From contig NZ_JAATOV010000002.1 of the NCBI RefSeq assembly GCF_011806425.1, forward strand, positions 310,001-374,000: DNA of 64,000 nt, read 5' to 3'. The position numbers were made by a program, and so were the translations under genes. Below the pieces are notes generated by a model that did not search any database, was not told the DNA's origin, and saw only the letters and a program-made list of their open reading frames with translations. The DNA is from Thalassospira lucentensis. Lineage in GTDB: Bacteria > Pseudomonadota > Alphaproteobacteria > Rhodospirillales > Thalassospiraceae. The stretch's first letter is position 1. Each line of letters opens with the position of its first letter. This document shows positions 24,177-33,006 of the stretch, piece after piece.

Positions 24177-24593
24177 ATGACCGGGAAGAAACCCACATTT
24201 GACATCACCGATGCGCCAGCCCCCCGGACGGAAAAATTTTCCGCACCCGAGACGGGGGATCAAAAGGCCATTGCGCTTCGGTATGCACATGGTCGCGATA
24301 ATGCCCCGATCCTCAGTGCAAAGGGCGAAGGCAGCGTTGCGGAACAGATCTTGCAAGTCGCCTTTGCCAACGGCATACGGGTGCGTAAAGACACCGACCT
24401 GACGGAAATATTGATGGCGGTTGAAGTCGAAAGCGAAATCCCGCTGGAAGCTTTCGCAGCCGTTGCCGAGATTTTGAACTATATATACCGGATCAACCGT
24501 ATTTACGGCGATCCATCGCGCAGCCAAAGCGAACCGAAAGACGAGATCGCAGCTGCACATTCAGGTGACCGAAACGGGGAAGGCAAATCATGA
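24177..24593 (+). CDS. Stand-alone FlhB C-terminal domain protein (FlhX-like)
   Basis: A 138-residue soluble protein aligned to the C-terminal domain of FlhB (ALRYAHGRDNAPILSAKGEG ... EILNYIYRINRIYG). It lacks the membrane domain and the NPTH cleavage site, so it resembles the already processed C-terminal fragment. Comparable small paralogues (FlhX, YlqH) can replace the cleaved FlhB fragment in some bacteria. It is preceded by GGCGG and overlaps the next gene by four bases. A role in export substrate switching is inferred. Acidic and polar tails at both ends are not conserved-looking. Confidence 0.85.
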   Translation: MTGKKPTFDITDAPAPRTEKFSAPETGDQKAIALRYAHGRDNAPILSAKGEGSVAEQILQVAFANGIRVRKDTDLTEILMAVEVESEIPLEAFAAVAEILNYIYRINRIYGDPSRSQSEPKDEIAAAHSGDRNGEGKS

Positions 24594-24925
24594 GCCCTGA
24601 ACATTTCAAACCCGATCAGTTCAAAAAAGACCTTCAACGGGTTTTGTCACTGATCCGGACGAGCCAGCGTTATCTTGAAGATGGCAAGGTTGTTGAGCTT
24701 GCGGCACTTGAAACCAAGGTTGCCGATCTGTGTGCGCAGGCCCAGTCGATGAACGCGGAACAGCGCAACGATGTGACCCCATTGCTTGCGGCCCTGACCG
24801 ACGAATTGGCCAAGTTCGAAACCGATATGGCCCAAGAATACGCCAACATTCAGCGCCAATTGCGCGGCATCAGCAATACCGCACAGGCGACAAACGCCTA
24901 TGCCAATGCAGCCAAAACCCGCTAA
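24590..24925 (+). CDS. Small helical protein of unknown function in the flagellar export cluster
   Basis: A 111-residue, highly charged protein predicted to be almost entirely helical. It has repeated heptad-like patterns (LQRVLSLIRTSQRYLEDGKV, then LAALTDELAKFETDMAQEYA) and no membrane segment. I do not recognise the family. Its size and helical nature resemble export chaperones such as FliT or FlgN. It is translationally coupled (ATGA) to the FlhB-like gene and precedes fliO, so a flagellar role is likely by position only. Confidence 0.7.
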   Translation: MSPEHFKPDQFKKDLQRVLSLIRTSQRYLEDGKVVELAALETKVADLCAQAQSMNAEQRNDVTPLLAALTDELAKFETDMAQEYANIQRQLRGISNTAQATNAYANAAKTR

Positions 24926-25094
24926 GGCGTTTGGTTATTTGCGCATAAATAGCTGATTTCAAAAGTCTTGCTGGCGCGAACACCGGTTTGGCATCTTGTG
25001 CCGCCCGTATGGTCGCGCTACACAGAAGCAGGGCCCTTAAGGGGAAGACGTTCGTTTTGAACAATAGCAGGTCGATCATGGGGAAAAGTGCCTG

Positions 25095-25481
25095 ATGGAA
25101 ATAAGCGCTTATTTTCGCTTTGTTGCCGCCTTGGTATTTGTGCTGGGGATCATCGGCTTGTTTGCCCTGCTTGCACGGCGATTTATTCCCGGGGCGCGCA
25201 ACACCAATCGACGCGGTAGCAAACGGCGGCTTTCGATTGTCGAAGTGCTTCCGGTCGATACGAAGCGCCGTCTGGTTCTTCTTAAGCGTGATGACACGGA
25301 ACATCTAATCTTGCTGGGACAAAACGGCGATACGGTTGTTGAACGCAATATCGGCACACATTTTTCCGATCTTCTTGATCAGGACGTCACGTCAACGGCT
25401 GAAACCGGGGCGACGCATACCGATATATCCCATTCCAGCGTTAAGACCGTAGACGAGACCGACAGGAATGACCGCGCATGA
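25095..25481 (+). CDS. fliO: Flagellar export assembly protein FliO
   Basis: A 128-residue protein. One N-terminal membrane helix (about 8-28) ends in ARRFIPGA. The cytoplasmic FliO core follows, KRRLSIVEVLPVDTKRRLVL then HLILLGQNGDTVVERNI (residues 43-92), with a polar, unstructured tail. FliO is a transient scaffold for building the FliP pore. It overlaps fliP by four bases (ATGA), the normal fliO-fliP order. A gap of 169 bases separates it from the preceding small gene. Confidence 0.9.
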   Translation: MEISAYFRFVAALVFVLGIIGLFALLARRFIPGARNTNRRGSKRRLSIVEVLPVDTKRRLVLLKRDDTEHLILLGQNGDTVVERNIGTHFSDLLDQDVTSTAETGATHTDISHSSVKTVDETDRNDRA

Positions 25482-26299
25482 CAGCCCCGATCGACCAAAG
25501 TAACGCCAGCGCCCAATATGCGGCACCAAAGCCGAAAGGTTGGCGTGCGCCACGCTGGTTAACCCAATGTGCGATTTGGTCTTTATTGCCATTGCTTGCC
25601 ATTTTGATTGGTGGCGACACCGTTCATGCTCAGACATTTAATTTTGATCTGGGCGAAGGTCCCGGGGTGACGTCATCGGGGCGTTTGATCCAGTTGATCG
25701 GCCTGATCACGGTTCTAAGCATCGCACCCGCCATCCTGATGATGGTGACGTCTTTTACCCGTATTATCGTGGTGCTCAGCCTGCTGCGAACTGCCCTTGG
25801 CATTCAGCAATCGCCGCCCAATCAGGTGTTGATCAGTCTGGCGATGTTCCTGACCCTGTTCATCATGATGCCGACCCTTGAACGGGTGTGGGACGAAGGC
25901 CTGCAACCGATGATAAACGGCAATATTGACGAGTTCGAAGGGTTCGAACGGTCCGTTCGCCCGGTTCATGATTTCATGATGACCCAAGTTCGTGACCGCG
26001 ACCTTGAGCTGTTTGTGAATCTGGCAAATGTCGAAGTCACAACACCTGAAACCATTCCGCTGCGCGCCCTGATCCCGGCCTTTATGATCAGCGAGTTGCG
26101 CCGGGCGTTCGAAATCGGCTTTTTGCTGTTTATTCCGTTTTTGATCATCGACATGGTGGTGGCCAGTATCCTGATGTCGATGGGGATGATGATGTTGCCC
26201 CCGGTGATCATTTCGCTGCCATTCAAACTGATCTTCTTTGTGATGGTCGATGGCTGGTATCTGATATCCGGATCATTGGTGGAAAGTTTCGGGGGGTAG
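25478..26299 (+). CDS. fliP: Flagellar export gate protein FliP
   Basis: A 273-residue FliP. An N-terminal extension and signal sequence end near VHA (residue 50). Conserved blocks follow: SFTRIIVVLSLLRTALGIQQ, SPPNQVLISLAMFLT, and the C-terminal AFMISELRRAFEIGFLLFIP and VASILMSMGMMMLPPVIISL. FliP forms the export channel with FliQ and FliR, which are encoded on the opposite strand at 20.8-22.0 kb. The N-terminus before the signal core is longer than usual (about 25 extra residues); an internal start is possible. Confidence 0.98.
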   Translation: MTAPIDQSNASAQYAAPKPKGWRAPRWLTQCAIWSLLPLLAILIGGDTVHAQTFNFDLGEGPGVTSSGRLIQLIGLITVLSIAPAILMMVTSFTRIIVVLSLLRTALGIQQSPPNQVLISLAMFLTLFIMMPTLERVWDEGLQPMINGNIDEFEGFERSVRPVHDFMMTQVRDRDLELFVNLANVEVTTPETIPLRALIPAFMISELRRAFEIGFLLFIPFLIIDMVVASILMSMGMMMLPPVIISLPFKLIFFVMVDGWYLISGSLVESFGG

Positions 26300-26343
26300 C
26301 CCCCAAAAGCGCCGAAAACTCTCGACCAACTAGAGCCCTATCC

Positions 26344-26384
26344 AAAACAAAAGCCGCCATGCACATGCAGGCGGCTTTTGTTTT
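26344..26384. terminator. Bidirectional terminator between fliP and the Sel1 gene
   Basis: A 15-pair perfect stem (26344-26358 with 26370-26384) around an 11-base loop, with A-runs on the left arm and T-runs on the right. It can terminate both the fliO-fliP transcript and the converging motor operon. Confidence 0.92.
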
Positions 26385-26442
26385 AAACTTGTTTCACGGC
26401 AAACTGATCAACACCATATTGGGCGCGCCACTATGCGCGCAA

Positions 26443-27771
26443 CTATGCCCGGTGTGTACCGTGGTTATCTTGTTTGAAGACCGAGTTTTCCAGCGGTTTA
26501 AGACCAAAACCACCGCGTTTTGGCCCCGGATGGTCGGCGACATATTTCTCGGCCGCGCGGCGTTCTTTTTCGCTCATGCGGGCAAAGACAGCTTCCATTT
26601 CGCGGTGGGCCTGACTGCCTTGTGCGGGGGCGGACATGCGCAGCCAGTAATAGGCAAGGACATTGTCCTGCTCTACCCCGTTGCCGATGGCATATAGGCG
26701 ACCAAGACCTGCCTGACCGTTGGCGGAGCCTTTGCGGGCGGCACGTTCAAACCACGTGGCTGAGCGGCCCATATCGACCGGCACGCCAAGGCCGTGCTCA
26801 TACATCACCCCAATCAGGTGATACCCACCCGGATGCCCCAGTTCGGCCAAATCCATTGCGATATCAAGTGCGGCGGCGTAGTCGGGCTCACGGTGCGGCA
26901 CACCGAAAATCAGAATTTGTGTCATCTGATACTTGGCTGATACATCGCCCTGATCTACCGCGTGGCTTAACATCGTCCAGCCACGGTTAAACAGCTTAAG
27001 GTCCGAGGAATGGCAGAAATACATCGCAAGGTTGGCCTGCGCGTAGGTATCGCCCTCGCTTGCGGCCATTTCAAACCAACTAATGCTTTCCGCCACGTTG
27101 CGTTCCGCACCAAGCCCCACGCCAAGCGCGTAGCCAAGGGCAGATGCCGCTTCGACATTGCCCGCACGTGCGGCGCGCATGTTAAATTCAAACGACTTGG
27201 CCGGGTCACGATCAACGCCGCGCCCTTCTAGATACAGATAGGCAAGAACACTGGCGGCAGATGGATCGTTTAAATCGCTTGCACGATTAAGGTATTCAAT
27301 CGCGGTTTCATCATCCTGGGGCACGCCCCAACCGTTCAGGTAGCACACACCAAGATTGTAAAGTGCGGCGACAGAACCTGCTTCAATAGCTTCTTCGAAC
27401 CAATGGGCAGCGGTTTGGGGATTTTCCTCAACGCCAAGACCCTTGGCATACAGATATCCAAGGTTATTGGCGGAGTTTGACTCACCAGAAGATGCTTCTT
27501 CGTTAAACCAGTAGGCCGCTTCGCGGTACCACTGCTGGCCTTCGCCAAGATCCTCGGAAACGCCGATCCCCTTGCTACGCATATAGCCATAGCAGATCGC
27601 AGCGCAGGCACGGCTTTGACGGTGGATTTGATCAAGGATACGTCGAGTCGCGCTTTCGTCACGCGGCATTCCGATCCCTTGGAAGTGTTTTTGGGCAAGC
27701 AAAAGCTGCGCAAAGATGTCTTTTTCCACCTTTGCCTCGTCGTAATAGACCATCTTTAAAGCACGATCCAT
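26443..27771 (-). CDS. Sel1-repeat protein, last gene of the motor operon
   Basis: A 442-residue protein built from about nine Sel1-like repeats of about 36 residues (for example NNLGYLYAKGLGVEENPQTA, YNLGVCYLNGWGVPQDDETA, GRLYAIGNGVEQDN). It has no signal peptide or membrane helix. Sel1 repeats are helical scaffolds for protein binding. It follows the large periplasmic AMIN/TPR-type protein by 95 bases on the same strand and is read last before the bidirectional terminator. A cytoplasmic scaffold tied to the motor or flagellum is inferred from position only. Confidence 0.82.
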   Translation of the reverse strand: MDRALKMVYYDEAKVEKDIFAQLLLAQKHFQGIGMPRDESATRRILDQIHRQSRACAAICYGYMRSKGIGVSEDLGEGQQWYREAAYWFNEEASSGESNSANNLGYLYAKGLGVEENPQTAAHWFEEAIEAGSVAALYNLGVCYLNGWGVPQDDETAIEYLNRASDLNDPSAASVLAYLYLEGRGVDRDPAKSFEFNMRAARAGNVEAASALGYALGVGLGAERNVAESISWFEMAASEGDTYAQANLAMYFCHSSDLKLFNRGWTMLSHAVDQGDVSAKYQMTQILIFGVPHREPDYAAALDIAMDLAELGHPGGYHLIGVMYEHGLGVPVDMGRSATWFERAARKGSANGQAGLGRLYAIGNGVEQDNVLAYYWLRMSAPAQGSQAHREMEAVFARMSEKERRAAEKYVADHPGPKRGGFGLKPLENSVFKQDNHGTHRA

Positions 27772-27866
27772 CGCTACCAGTCTCTCGCAATACCTAAAAA
27801 ATCAATGGAAAGCCCCCAAAACGCACGTTTTTCGCTTCGTGCGCGGCTCACACCATTATTCCAGCT

Positions 27867-30800
27867 TTAATTTATAGCACTAAGCTGAGATTTTTCCAAC
27901 TGATCGCGATAATTGGCGAGGAAGCCTTTGAAGTCTTCGACCTGATCGACCTTATCGGCCAAGGTGCGATAATCAATCAATCCTTGGGTCGGCGAGGATG
28001 TAATCAGGCTAAAGGCCTCGGCATAGGGGCTTTGTGCCATCACCACGCCATAGCGACGTTTAAGCATATTAAGCGTGCGTTCTTGTCCCGCCATCGCAAG
28101 GTTAACCGCCCAATTCAAGACATAGCGCGCACGTTCATCGGGGAACCCGTCGACCACATTCCCTTCATCGTCTCCGACCAAACGCTGGAACGTGTCTGCC
28201 GCCGACATGAAGTCACGGGTTTGACGATAATAATCAATGCGCAGAAGTTCCGCGTCTTTGGTGAAATCACCTTCCAGCGATGCCATGGCCTCTGCCCCGC
28301 GATCGGTATCAAGAAGCGCACGTGCCTTAAGATGGCGGCGCTGGGTCGCAAGCTCATCAGAAATGCCGGGCTCTTCGGTCTTGTCGATCACGTTGATGGT
28401 TTGCTCTGGCTTGTTATCAAGCAAATACACCAGTGCCAGCCGTGCCCCGACGCGGGATTTATCAACACCGCTCAGGCGGAAGTCGACCTGATGCTCAAGC
28501 AGCTCTTCCGCGCGGTCAAACAACTCGACACCGACCATGCGATCGGCAAGACGGCGGATCAGCTCATCGCCCTTATCGCCCGCCGGGGTCAGTTCCCGGA
28601 ACTCGTCATACAGCGCCACGGCCTTAATGGCAGAGATATCGTTGATTTCATCGCCCAAATACAAGTTTTCGAACGTCTTGTGCATCATGTCGGTTGCTTC
28701 CTTGGCAACCGGCATATTCGGGAAGAAGATCGCAGCCTGGCGTAAGGTATTTAGCCCATCGCGGAAATCTTTGTTTTCAAGCTGCAATTCACCGATACGC
28801 TTAAGCAAGGCCATTTCAAACGCATCACCGCGCCAGGCAAAGCGCAATTTTTGAAGCTGATCAATCGCATCAGGAATTGTCAGGCGCTCAAGACGCATCA
28901 AAAGCTCTGTGCGGTCGAAAATCGCATGGGCACGTGCTTTGCGGTTTTCACCTTCCGCCACCTGATCCCACGTCGTGACCGCTTGATCCAGTTCGCCGGC
29001 TTCTTCTTCGAAGATACCTTTGAGGTATTGGACATCCATGATTTTGCTTTCTGACAACCCATTGGTCACCAGCATTTTCTCAATCAGATCCATCCCCGCA
29101 TCCGGATTGCCAACCAACAGCGCCTGCTCGGTCGCAAGTGGCCCAATCCGCGCCAAAAGTTCCGGCGGATAGAAATCAAGGATGTGAACGCTATCAAGCA
29201 AATCGCGCGCGCCCTGATTGGGGCGCCCCTGCGCGGCAAGTGTTACCGCACGCCACAACTGCATTTCCGGGATTTTCTTTAACCGGTCATCTTCAAGCAG
29301 TCTTTCCGCTTCGGCGTAGTCACGGTTCAGGAACTTCACCGCGGCCTTTAATGCCCGGAACTGGACTTTTTGCGCCATTAGCGGATCGGCTTTTTCGATC
29401 ACGGACATGACCGCATTTGCCTCAGGCCCCAGTCCGTTAGCCATGTAATATTCCGCCAACGCAATGCGCGCTTTGTTGCGATGTTCGTCGCCACTTTCCG
29501 CGATGGCACCGCGCAATTCGGCAATGGCCTTGTTATAGTTCCCCAAACCACCGCGGCGCCATTTATCCAGTTCGAAAATCAATCCTTCGCGGCCATCGCC
29601 CGTCGCCGCACGGACCCCGGTTGCCGATGCCAACAACCGCGCCCCTTCGGGCGAGATGTTAAGCCCATCTTCGGCCGTCACGATCACCGCACGGCCATCA
29701 TCGCGGTTGGTCACCTGCACGGTTTCATTCATCGGGGCGACAACGACGCCCTGCACCGATGGCAGGACTTCGAATTCTGGATAATTCAGGGCATTTTCGA
29801 TGCCATACCCGCGTTCGGCGGTGGTCACAACGCGCAGCGTATCGCCCACTTCCGGGTCTTCGACCGGAATGGTTGGGCCAATTTCATCAAGCGGCACAAC
29901 AAGACGCGCGCGGGTTTGCTCATCAAGCTCAATGGTCGGACCAAGCTTTTCGACGGGCTGCAGAACACCTTGCTGCATTGTCACCCGCCAATCGCCCGCA
30001 TCGTTCTGATTGGTATAAAGACCGACCCCCTCTGGAATGGTCATGCGCACCACGGTGGCATACGGACTATCGATCTGCTCGATCACGCCAACAATCTGGG
30101 CGGCTTCTTGGCGCACGGCATCCAGCTCAAGATTGGCGCGAACATCAAACACCATCCACAAGAATCCGGCACGTGACCAGATTGCCGCCCCACCCGGTTG
30201 ACCAAACGGGAAGTTCAACGACATCTCGGACGCGTTTTGATCCACTGTCACCTTTAGGCCGCCGATGCTTTCGCGTTGCTGGGCGACGGGCGCACCTTCC
30301 GTGTTGGTTTCACCTGCCGCCACGGCGTCGGCTGCCAATCCTTCGGGGGATGATGGATCTGTTGCGCCCGTGGCATTTGGGTTTTCATCCGCGGCGGTGG
30401 CAGAGCCATCGTCATTGGTCGCTGAGCCCGCAGTAGGAGGTGCAGATGTCGTTGGCGCCTCAGATGCGCCATCGGCTTCTGTGGTCGTTGGTGCGGCCGG
30501 TGCAGGCGGTGCTTCTGGCGCGGTTGGGGACGGTTCGTTGCTTGCCGTGCGGCGTTCGTCCGGGGCACCGGACGGGGCGCGCTGTGCACCCATCACATCG
30601 ACCACGATTTTGTTTCCTGATCGGAAATGACGCAATGACCGCGGCGGCGTTGTTTCGATCACAACATCCAGCGGATTGGTCGCCGATTGGCGAATCCGCA
30701 CCCCTTCTGGCAGGCGGCGCGAAATCGCTGTTGCATCGATCTGTGCTGGCGATCCAAAGGCAACGTTTTGCGATCCTTGCGCCCCGCTTAGCTCATAGTC

Positions 30801-31415
30801 AGTCCGATTGGGCCAATCAAAAACCAACCGATAGAATGTCGGATGGCGGCCCACCCGAACTTCGAGTTTCCGGGCAGCCGGGGTCTGATCTTCGACATTC
30901 TCGGCCTCAACCGGGGTCGTTGGTGCCGGCGTGATTTGCGGGGACGCGGATGGTTGTTGCGGTTTCGGTTGCTGCGGTGCTGGGTTTGTCGCTGGCGTTG
31001 GCAGTTGCTCCTGCGGCTTTGGCTTATCTAGGATATCCAGGACAACGTTACTGCCGACATTAAAGGCCCGCACTTCGTAATCATCGCGCAGGACAAACGC
31101 TACAGTGCGGCCATCCGGGTCAAAAAAGCCATCGGACACATAATCGGAAATCGGGGCAAGAACCCCGCGCATAGAAGCAACAAGGGGGCTATCAAATCGC
31201 ACAACAAGCTGATCACCGATGATTTCAGCGGTGTAGTTGACCGGCTTGCTCCATTGCAGAACAATTCGTCCATAGCCGTTATGCATCCCGGAACGGATGA
31301 TCACTGGATCAACCGCCTGGGCTATTGCAGGGCGCATACTGCTTACCGGCAACAGAATTGCCGTGGCGGCCGTAATTCCAACCGCCAGCAGGACGCGCAC
31401 AGCAAGATTTGCCAT
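27867..31415 (-). CDS. Large periplasmic AMIN-like/TPR protein of the motor operon
   Basis: A 1182-residue exported protein (signal peptide about 1-33, ending AIAQA). Three beta-rich AMIN-like segments lie at about 35-130, 183-275 and 385-500. The first two are followed by Pro/Ala/Thr-rich linkers, the longer at about 280-375. From about 640 to the end it is helical with tetratricopeptide-like pairs (YYMANGLGPEANAVMSVIEK; ARLALVYLLDNKPEQTINVI). AMIN domains often target proteins to peptidoglycan. It lies four bases after a MotB-like gene with a peptidoglycan-binding domain, so a periplasmic stator or motor scaffold is a reasonable inference, comparable in concept to PflA/PflB of Campylobacter. 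No close named family recognised. Confidence 0.8.
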   Translation of the reverse strand: MANLAVRVLLAVGITAATAILLPVSSMRPAIAQAVDPVIIRSGMHNGYGRIVLQWSKPVNYTAEIIGDQLVVRFDSPLVASMRGVLAPISDYVSDGFFDPDGRTVAFVLRDDYEVRAFNVGSNVVLDILDKPKPQEQLPTPATNPAPQQPKPQQPSASPQITPAPTTPVEAENVEDQTPAARKLEVRVGRHPTFYRLVFDWPNRTDYELSGAQGSQNVAFGSPAQIDATAISRRLPEGVRIRQSATNPLDVVIETTPPRSLRHFRSGNKIVVDVMGAQRAPSGAPDERRTASNEPSPTAPEAPPAPAAPTTTEADGASEAPTTSAPPTAGSATNDDGSATAADENPNATGATDPSSPEGLAADAVAAGETNTEGAPVAQQRESIGGLKVTVDQNASEMSLNFPFGQPGGAAIWSRAGFLWMVFDVRANLELDAVRQEAAQIVGVIEQIDSPYATVVRMTIPEGVGLYTNQNDAGDWRVTMQQGVLQPVEKLGPTIELDEQTRARLVVPLDEIGPTIPVEDPEVGDTLRVVTTAERGYGIENALNYPEFEVLPSVQGVVVAPMNETVQVTNRDDGRAVIVTAEDGLNISPEGARLLASATGVRAATGDGREGLIFELDKWRRGGLGNYNKAIAELRGAIAESGDEHRNKARIALAEYYMANGLGPEANAVMSVIEKADPLMAQKVQFRALKAAVKFLNRDYAEAERLLEDDRLKKIPEMQLWRAVTLAAQGRPNQGARDLLDSVHILDFYPPELLARIGPLATEQALLVGNPDAGMDLIEKMLVTNGLSESKIMDVQYLKGIFEEEAGELDQAVTTWDQVAEGENRKARAHAIFDRTELLMRLERLTIPDAIDQLQKLRFAWRGDAFEMALLKRIGELQLENKDFRDGLNTLRQAAIFFPNMPVAKEATDMMHKTFENLYLGDEINDISAIKAVALYDEFRELTPAGDKGDELIRRLADRMVGVELFDRAEELLEHQVDFRLSGVDKSRVGARLALVYLLDNKPEQTINVIDKTEEPGISDELATQRRHLKARALLDTDRGAEAMASLEGDFTKDAELLRIDYYRQTRDFMSAADTFQRLVGDDEGNVVDGFPDERARYVLNWAVNLAMAGQERTLNMLKRRYGVVMAQSPYAEAFSLITSSPTQGLIDYRTLADKVDQVEDFKGFLANYRDQLEKSQLSAIN

Positions 31416-31418
31416 ACC

Positions 31419-32147
31419 TTACGTGCCTCCGATCCCGCTTCCGCCATGAGGTTCGATGACGATATCGACCCGACGCGCCATCGCAAAGCGCTGGTCTTCA
31501 TCCATCTTTTCAGGAAGCTGGTCGTATCTTGATGCAGCAAATCCGTAAATATTTATGTAATCTGTGTAACCGGATCGCTTTAATTCGTTCGCAACCGCCG
31601 CCGCACGTGCCAGCGACAATTCCCAGTTCGACGCATAAACGCCTCGACCACTCAGCGGTCTGGGGTCTGTATGGCCCTGAACGCCAATACGGTTGCCGAT
31701 ATTCCCCAAAACACCGCCCAGAACAAAAAGCGCCTGACGGGCTTTTGGGGTCATGTCAGAACTGCCTGTCACGAACAAAAGATCACCCGGAAGCGAAATC
31801 ACCAGCTTATTGGCATCACGCGACATGCGCGCATCGCCCAAAACCGGGTTGTCATCAATGGCGTCATCAATAACGGCGCTCAGATAATCAAGGTTCATCG
31901 CCGGCTTACGATACACCCGTGGGATGTTCAGACTTGCAGACGGCTCGTCATTGTCTTCTTTTGGCGATGGTTTGATTGATTGCGACAGGGAATCAACCAC
32001 CTCATCCCATCGGTCAACTTTGACCTTGGACATTGCAAACAGCATCACAAAGAACGTCAGCAGCAACGAAATCAGATCGGCCAGGCTAAGCATCCAGACC
32101 GGTGGGCCACTTGGGCCCTTGTCTTTTTTAAACTCTTCTTCCGCCAT
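31419..32147 (-). CDS. MotB-like stator protein with conserved aspartate and OmpA domain
   Basis: A 242-residue protein. The single membrane helix carries Asp24 (SLADLISLLLTFFVMLFAMS), in the position of the proton-binding aspartate of MotB. A plug-like linker and a C-terminal OmpA-like peptidoglycan-binding domain follow (VQGHTDPRPLSGRG, ELSLARAAAVANELKRSG, ARRVDIVIE). It should form a stator ion channel with a MotA-type partner, which is not in this window. It starts one base into the stop codon of the second MotB-like gene (TGATG) with GGAGG upstream, so the two are translationally coupled. Confidence 0.88.
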   Translation of the reverse strand: MAEEEFKKDKGPSGPPVWMLSLADLISLLLTFFVMLFAMSKVKVDRWDEVVDSLSQSIKPSPKEDNDEPSASLNIPRVYRKPAMNLDYLSAVIDDAIDDNPVLGDARMSRDANKLVISLPGDLLFVTGSSDMTPKARQALFVLGGVLGNIGNRIGVQGHTDPRPLSGRGVYASNWELSLARAAAVANELKRSGYTDYINIYGFAASRYDQLPEKMDEDQRFAMARRVDIVIEPHGGSGIGGT

Positions 32148-32995
32148 CAGTTACCTCCCCCGGCTTGCGGGCCAAGCGGAATTGGCTGCGTAACGATGGG
32201 CTGGTTGGTACCGGGAAGTGGCGTGACCATGCGCGGCGGGGCGAAGGTGCCGGAATTTGCATTTTGCCCGCCAGTTGTCCCATCCGACGCACCGCCAGCG
32301 GTATCACTTGCGCGCTCGATCGGTTGCGGCGGTTCTTTTGGGCCGAAATTCCAATAAAACCGGAACGTGACAATCAGCGGGTCGGCACCGGGATCAATCC
32401 CGACAAAAAGCCGGTCCTGCGGCGCGCCGGTGGCAATCAGTTCGCGGGCGAACGATCCAGCACGCGCAATTTGAAGGTTGTTTTCGACTTCAATAGTGCC
32501 CTTGGATCCGATGTCACTGCCCATCACCATTTCCAGCTCATAGGATGCATATCCCTGATCATCGGACAAGACCGATGCCAGTTGCGCCATGAAATCGGAC
32601 TGACGTTCACGAATGAGAATGGAATTAGGATCAAACAGCTGATCAACATGCATGATGACTTCCATCAGCTTGCCCGGCTGGATGACCTCAACCCGCACCA
32701 CTTTGATTGCGGTTTGGAAAAGTTGTCCCAACTTTTCTTGCATATCCTCAGCCGCAACAGCCGGACCTTCGATCGAGGTCACGGTTTGCAGACTGGTTGT
32801 TGGCGGCAAAATAGACGCAAAGGCAGACGAAAGACTTTCCTGCACTTCGCGCGTTTTGACCTCTTCAAAGGTCGAAATGGTATTCAGCAGAATAAAGAAG
32901 GCCAACAGCAACAGATAGAGTGCGAGAAACAGCGCCACCGCACCATTAGCAGGCGGAGTTGGTGGTGTTGGTCCGTCGTCCTCTATCTCCGCCAT
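32147..32995 (-). CDS. Divergent MotB-like protein lacking the channel aspartate
   Basis: A 282-residue protein. One N-terminal membrane helix (about 18-42, NGAVALFLALYLLLLAFFIL) is followed by a MotB/OmpA-like periplasmic region: DQLFDPNSILIRERQSDFMA, then VENNLQIARAGSFARELIAT. The tail is rich in Pro and Gly. The membrane helix has no acidic residue, so it cannot conduct protons as canonical MotB does. Tight coupling to the aspartate-containing MotB-like gene suggests a paired, structural or regulatory subunit. The peptidoglycan-binding signature is weaker than in its neighbour. It could also be described simply as a flagellar-operon OmpA-like protein. Confidence 0.78.
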   Translation of the reverse strand: MAEIEDDGPTPPTPPANGAVALFLALYLLLLAFFILLNTISTFEEVKTREVQESLSSAFASILPPTTSLQTVTSIEGPAVAAEDMQEKLGQLFQTAIKVVRVEVIQPGKLMEVIMHVDQLFDPNSILIRERQSDFMAQLASVLSDDQGYASYELEMVMGSDIGSKGTIEVENNLQIARAGSFARELIATGAPQDRLFVGIDPGADPLIVTFRFYWNFGPKEPPQPIERASDTAGGASDGTTGGQNANSGTFAPPRMVTPLPGTNQPIVTQPIPLGPQAGGGN

Positions 32996-33006
32996 ATCAA
33001 CGCCAC

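Noticed and set aside
30250..30640. Long plus-strand open frames inside the large periplasmic protein gene
   Set aside because: They are antisense shadows of the Pro/Ala/Thr-rich linker, whose GC-rich codons leave other frames open.
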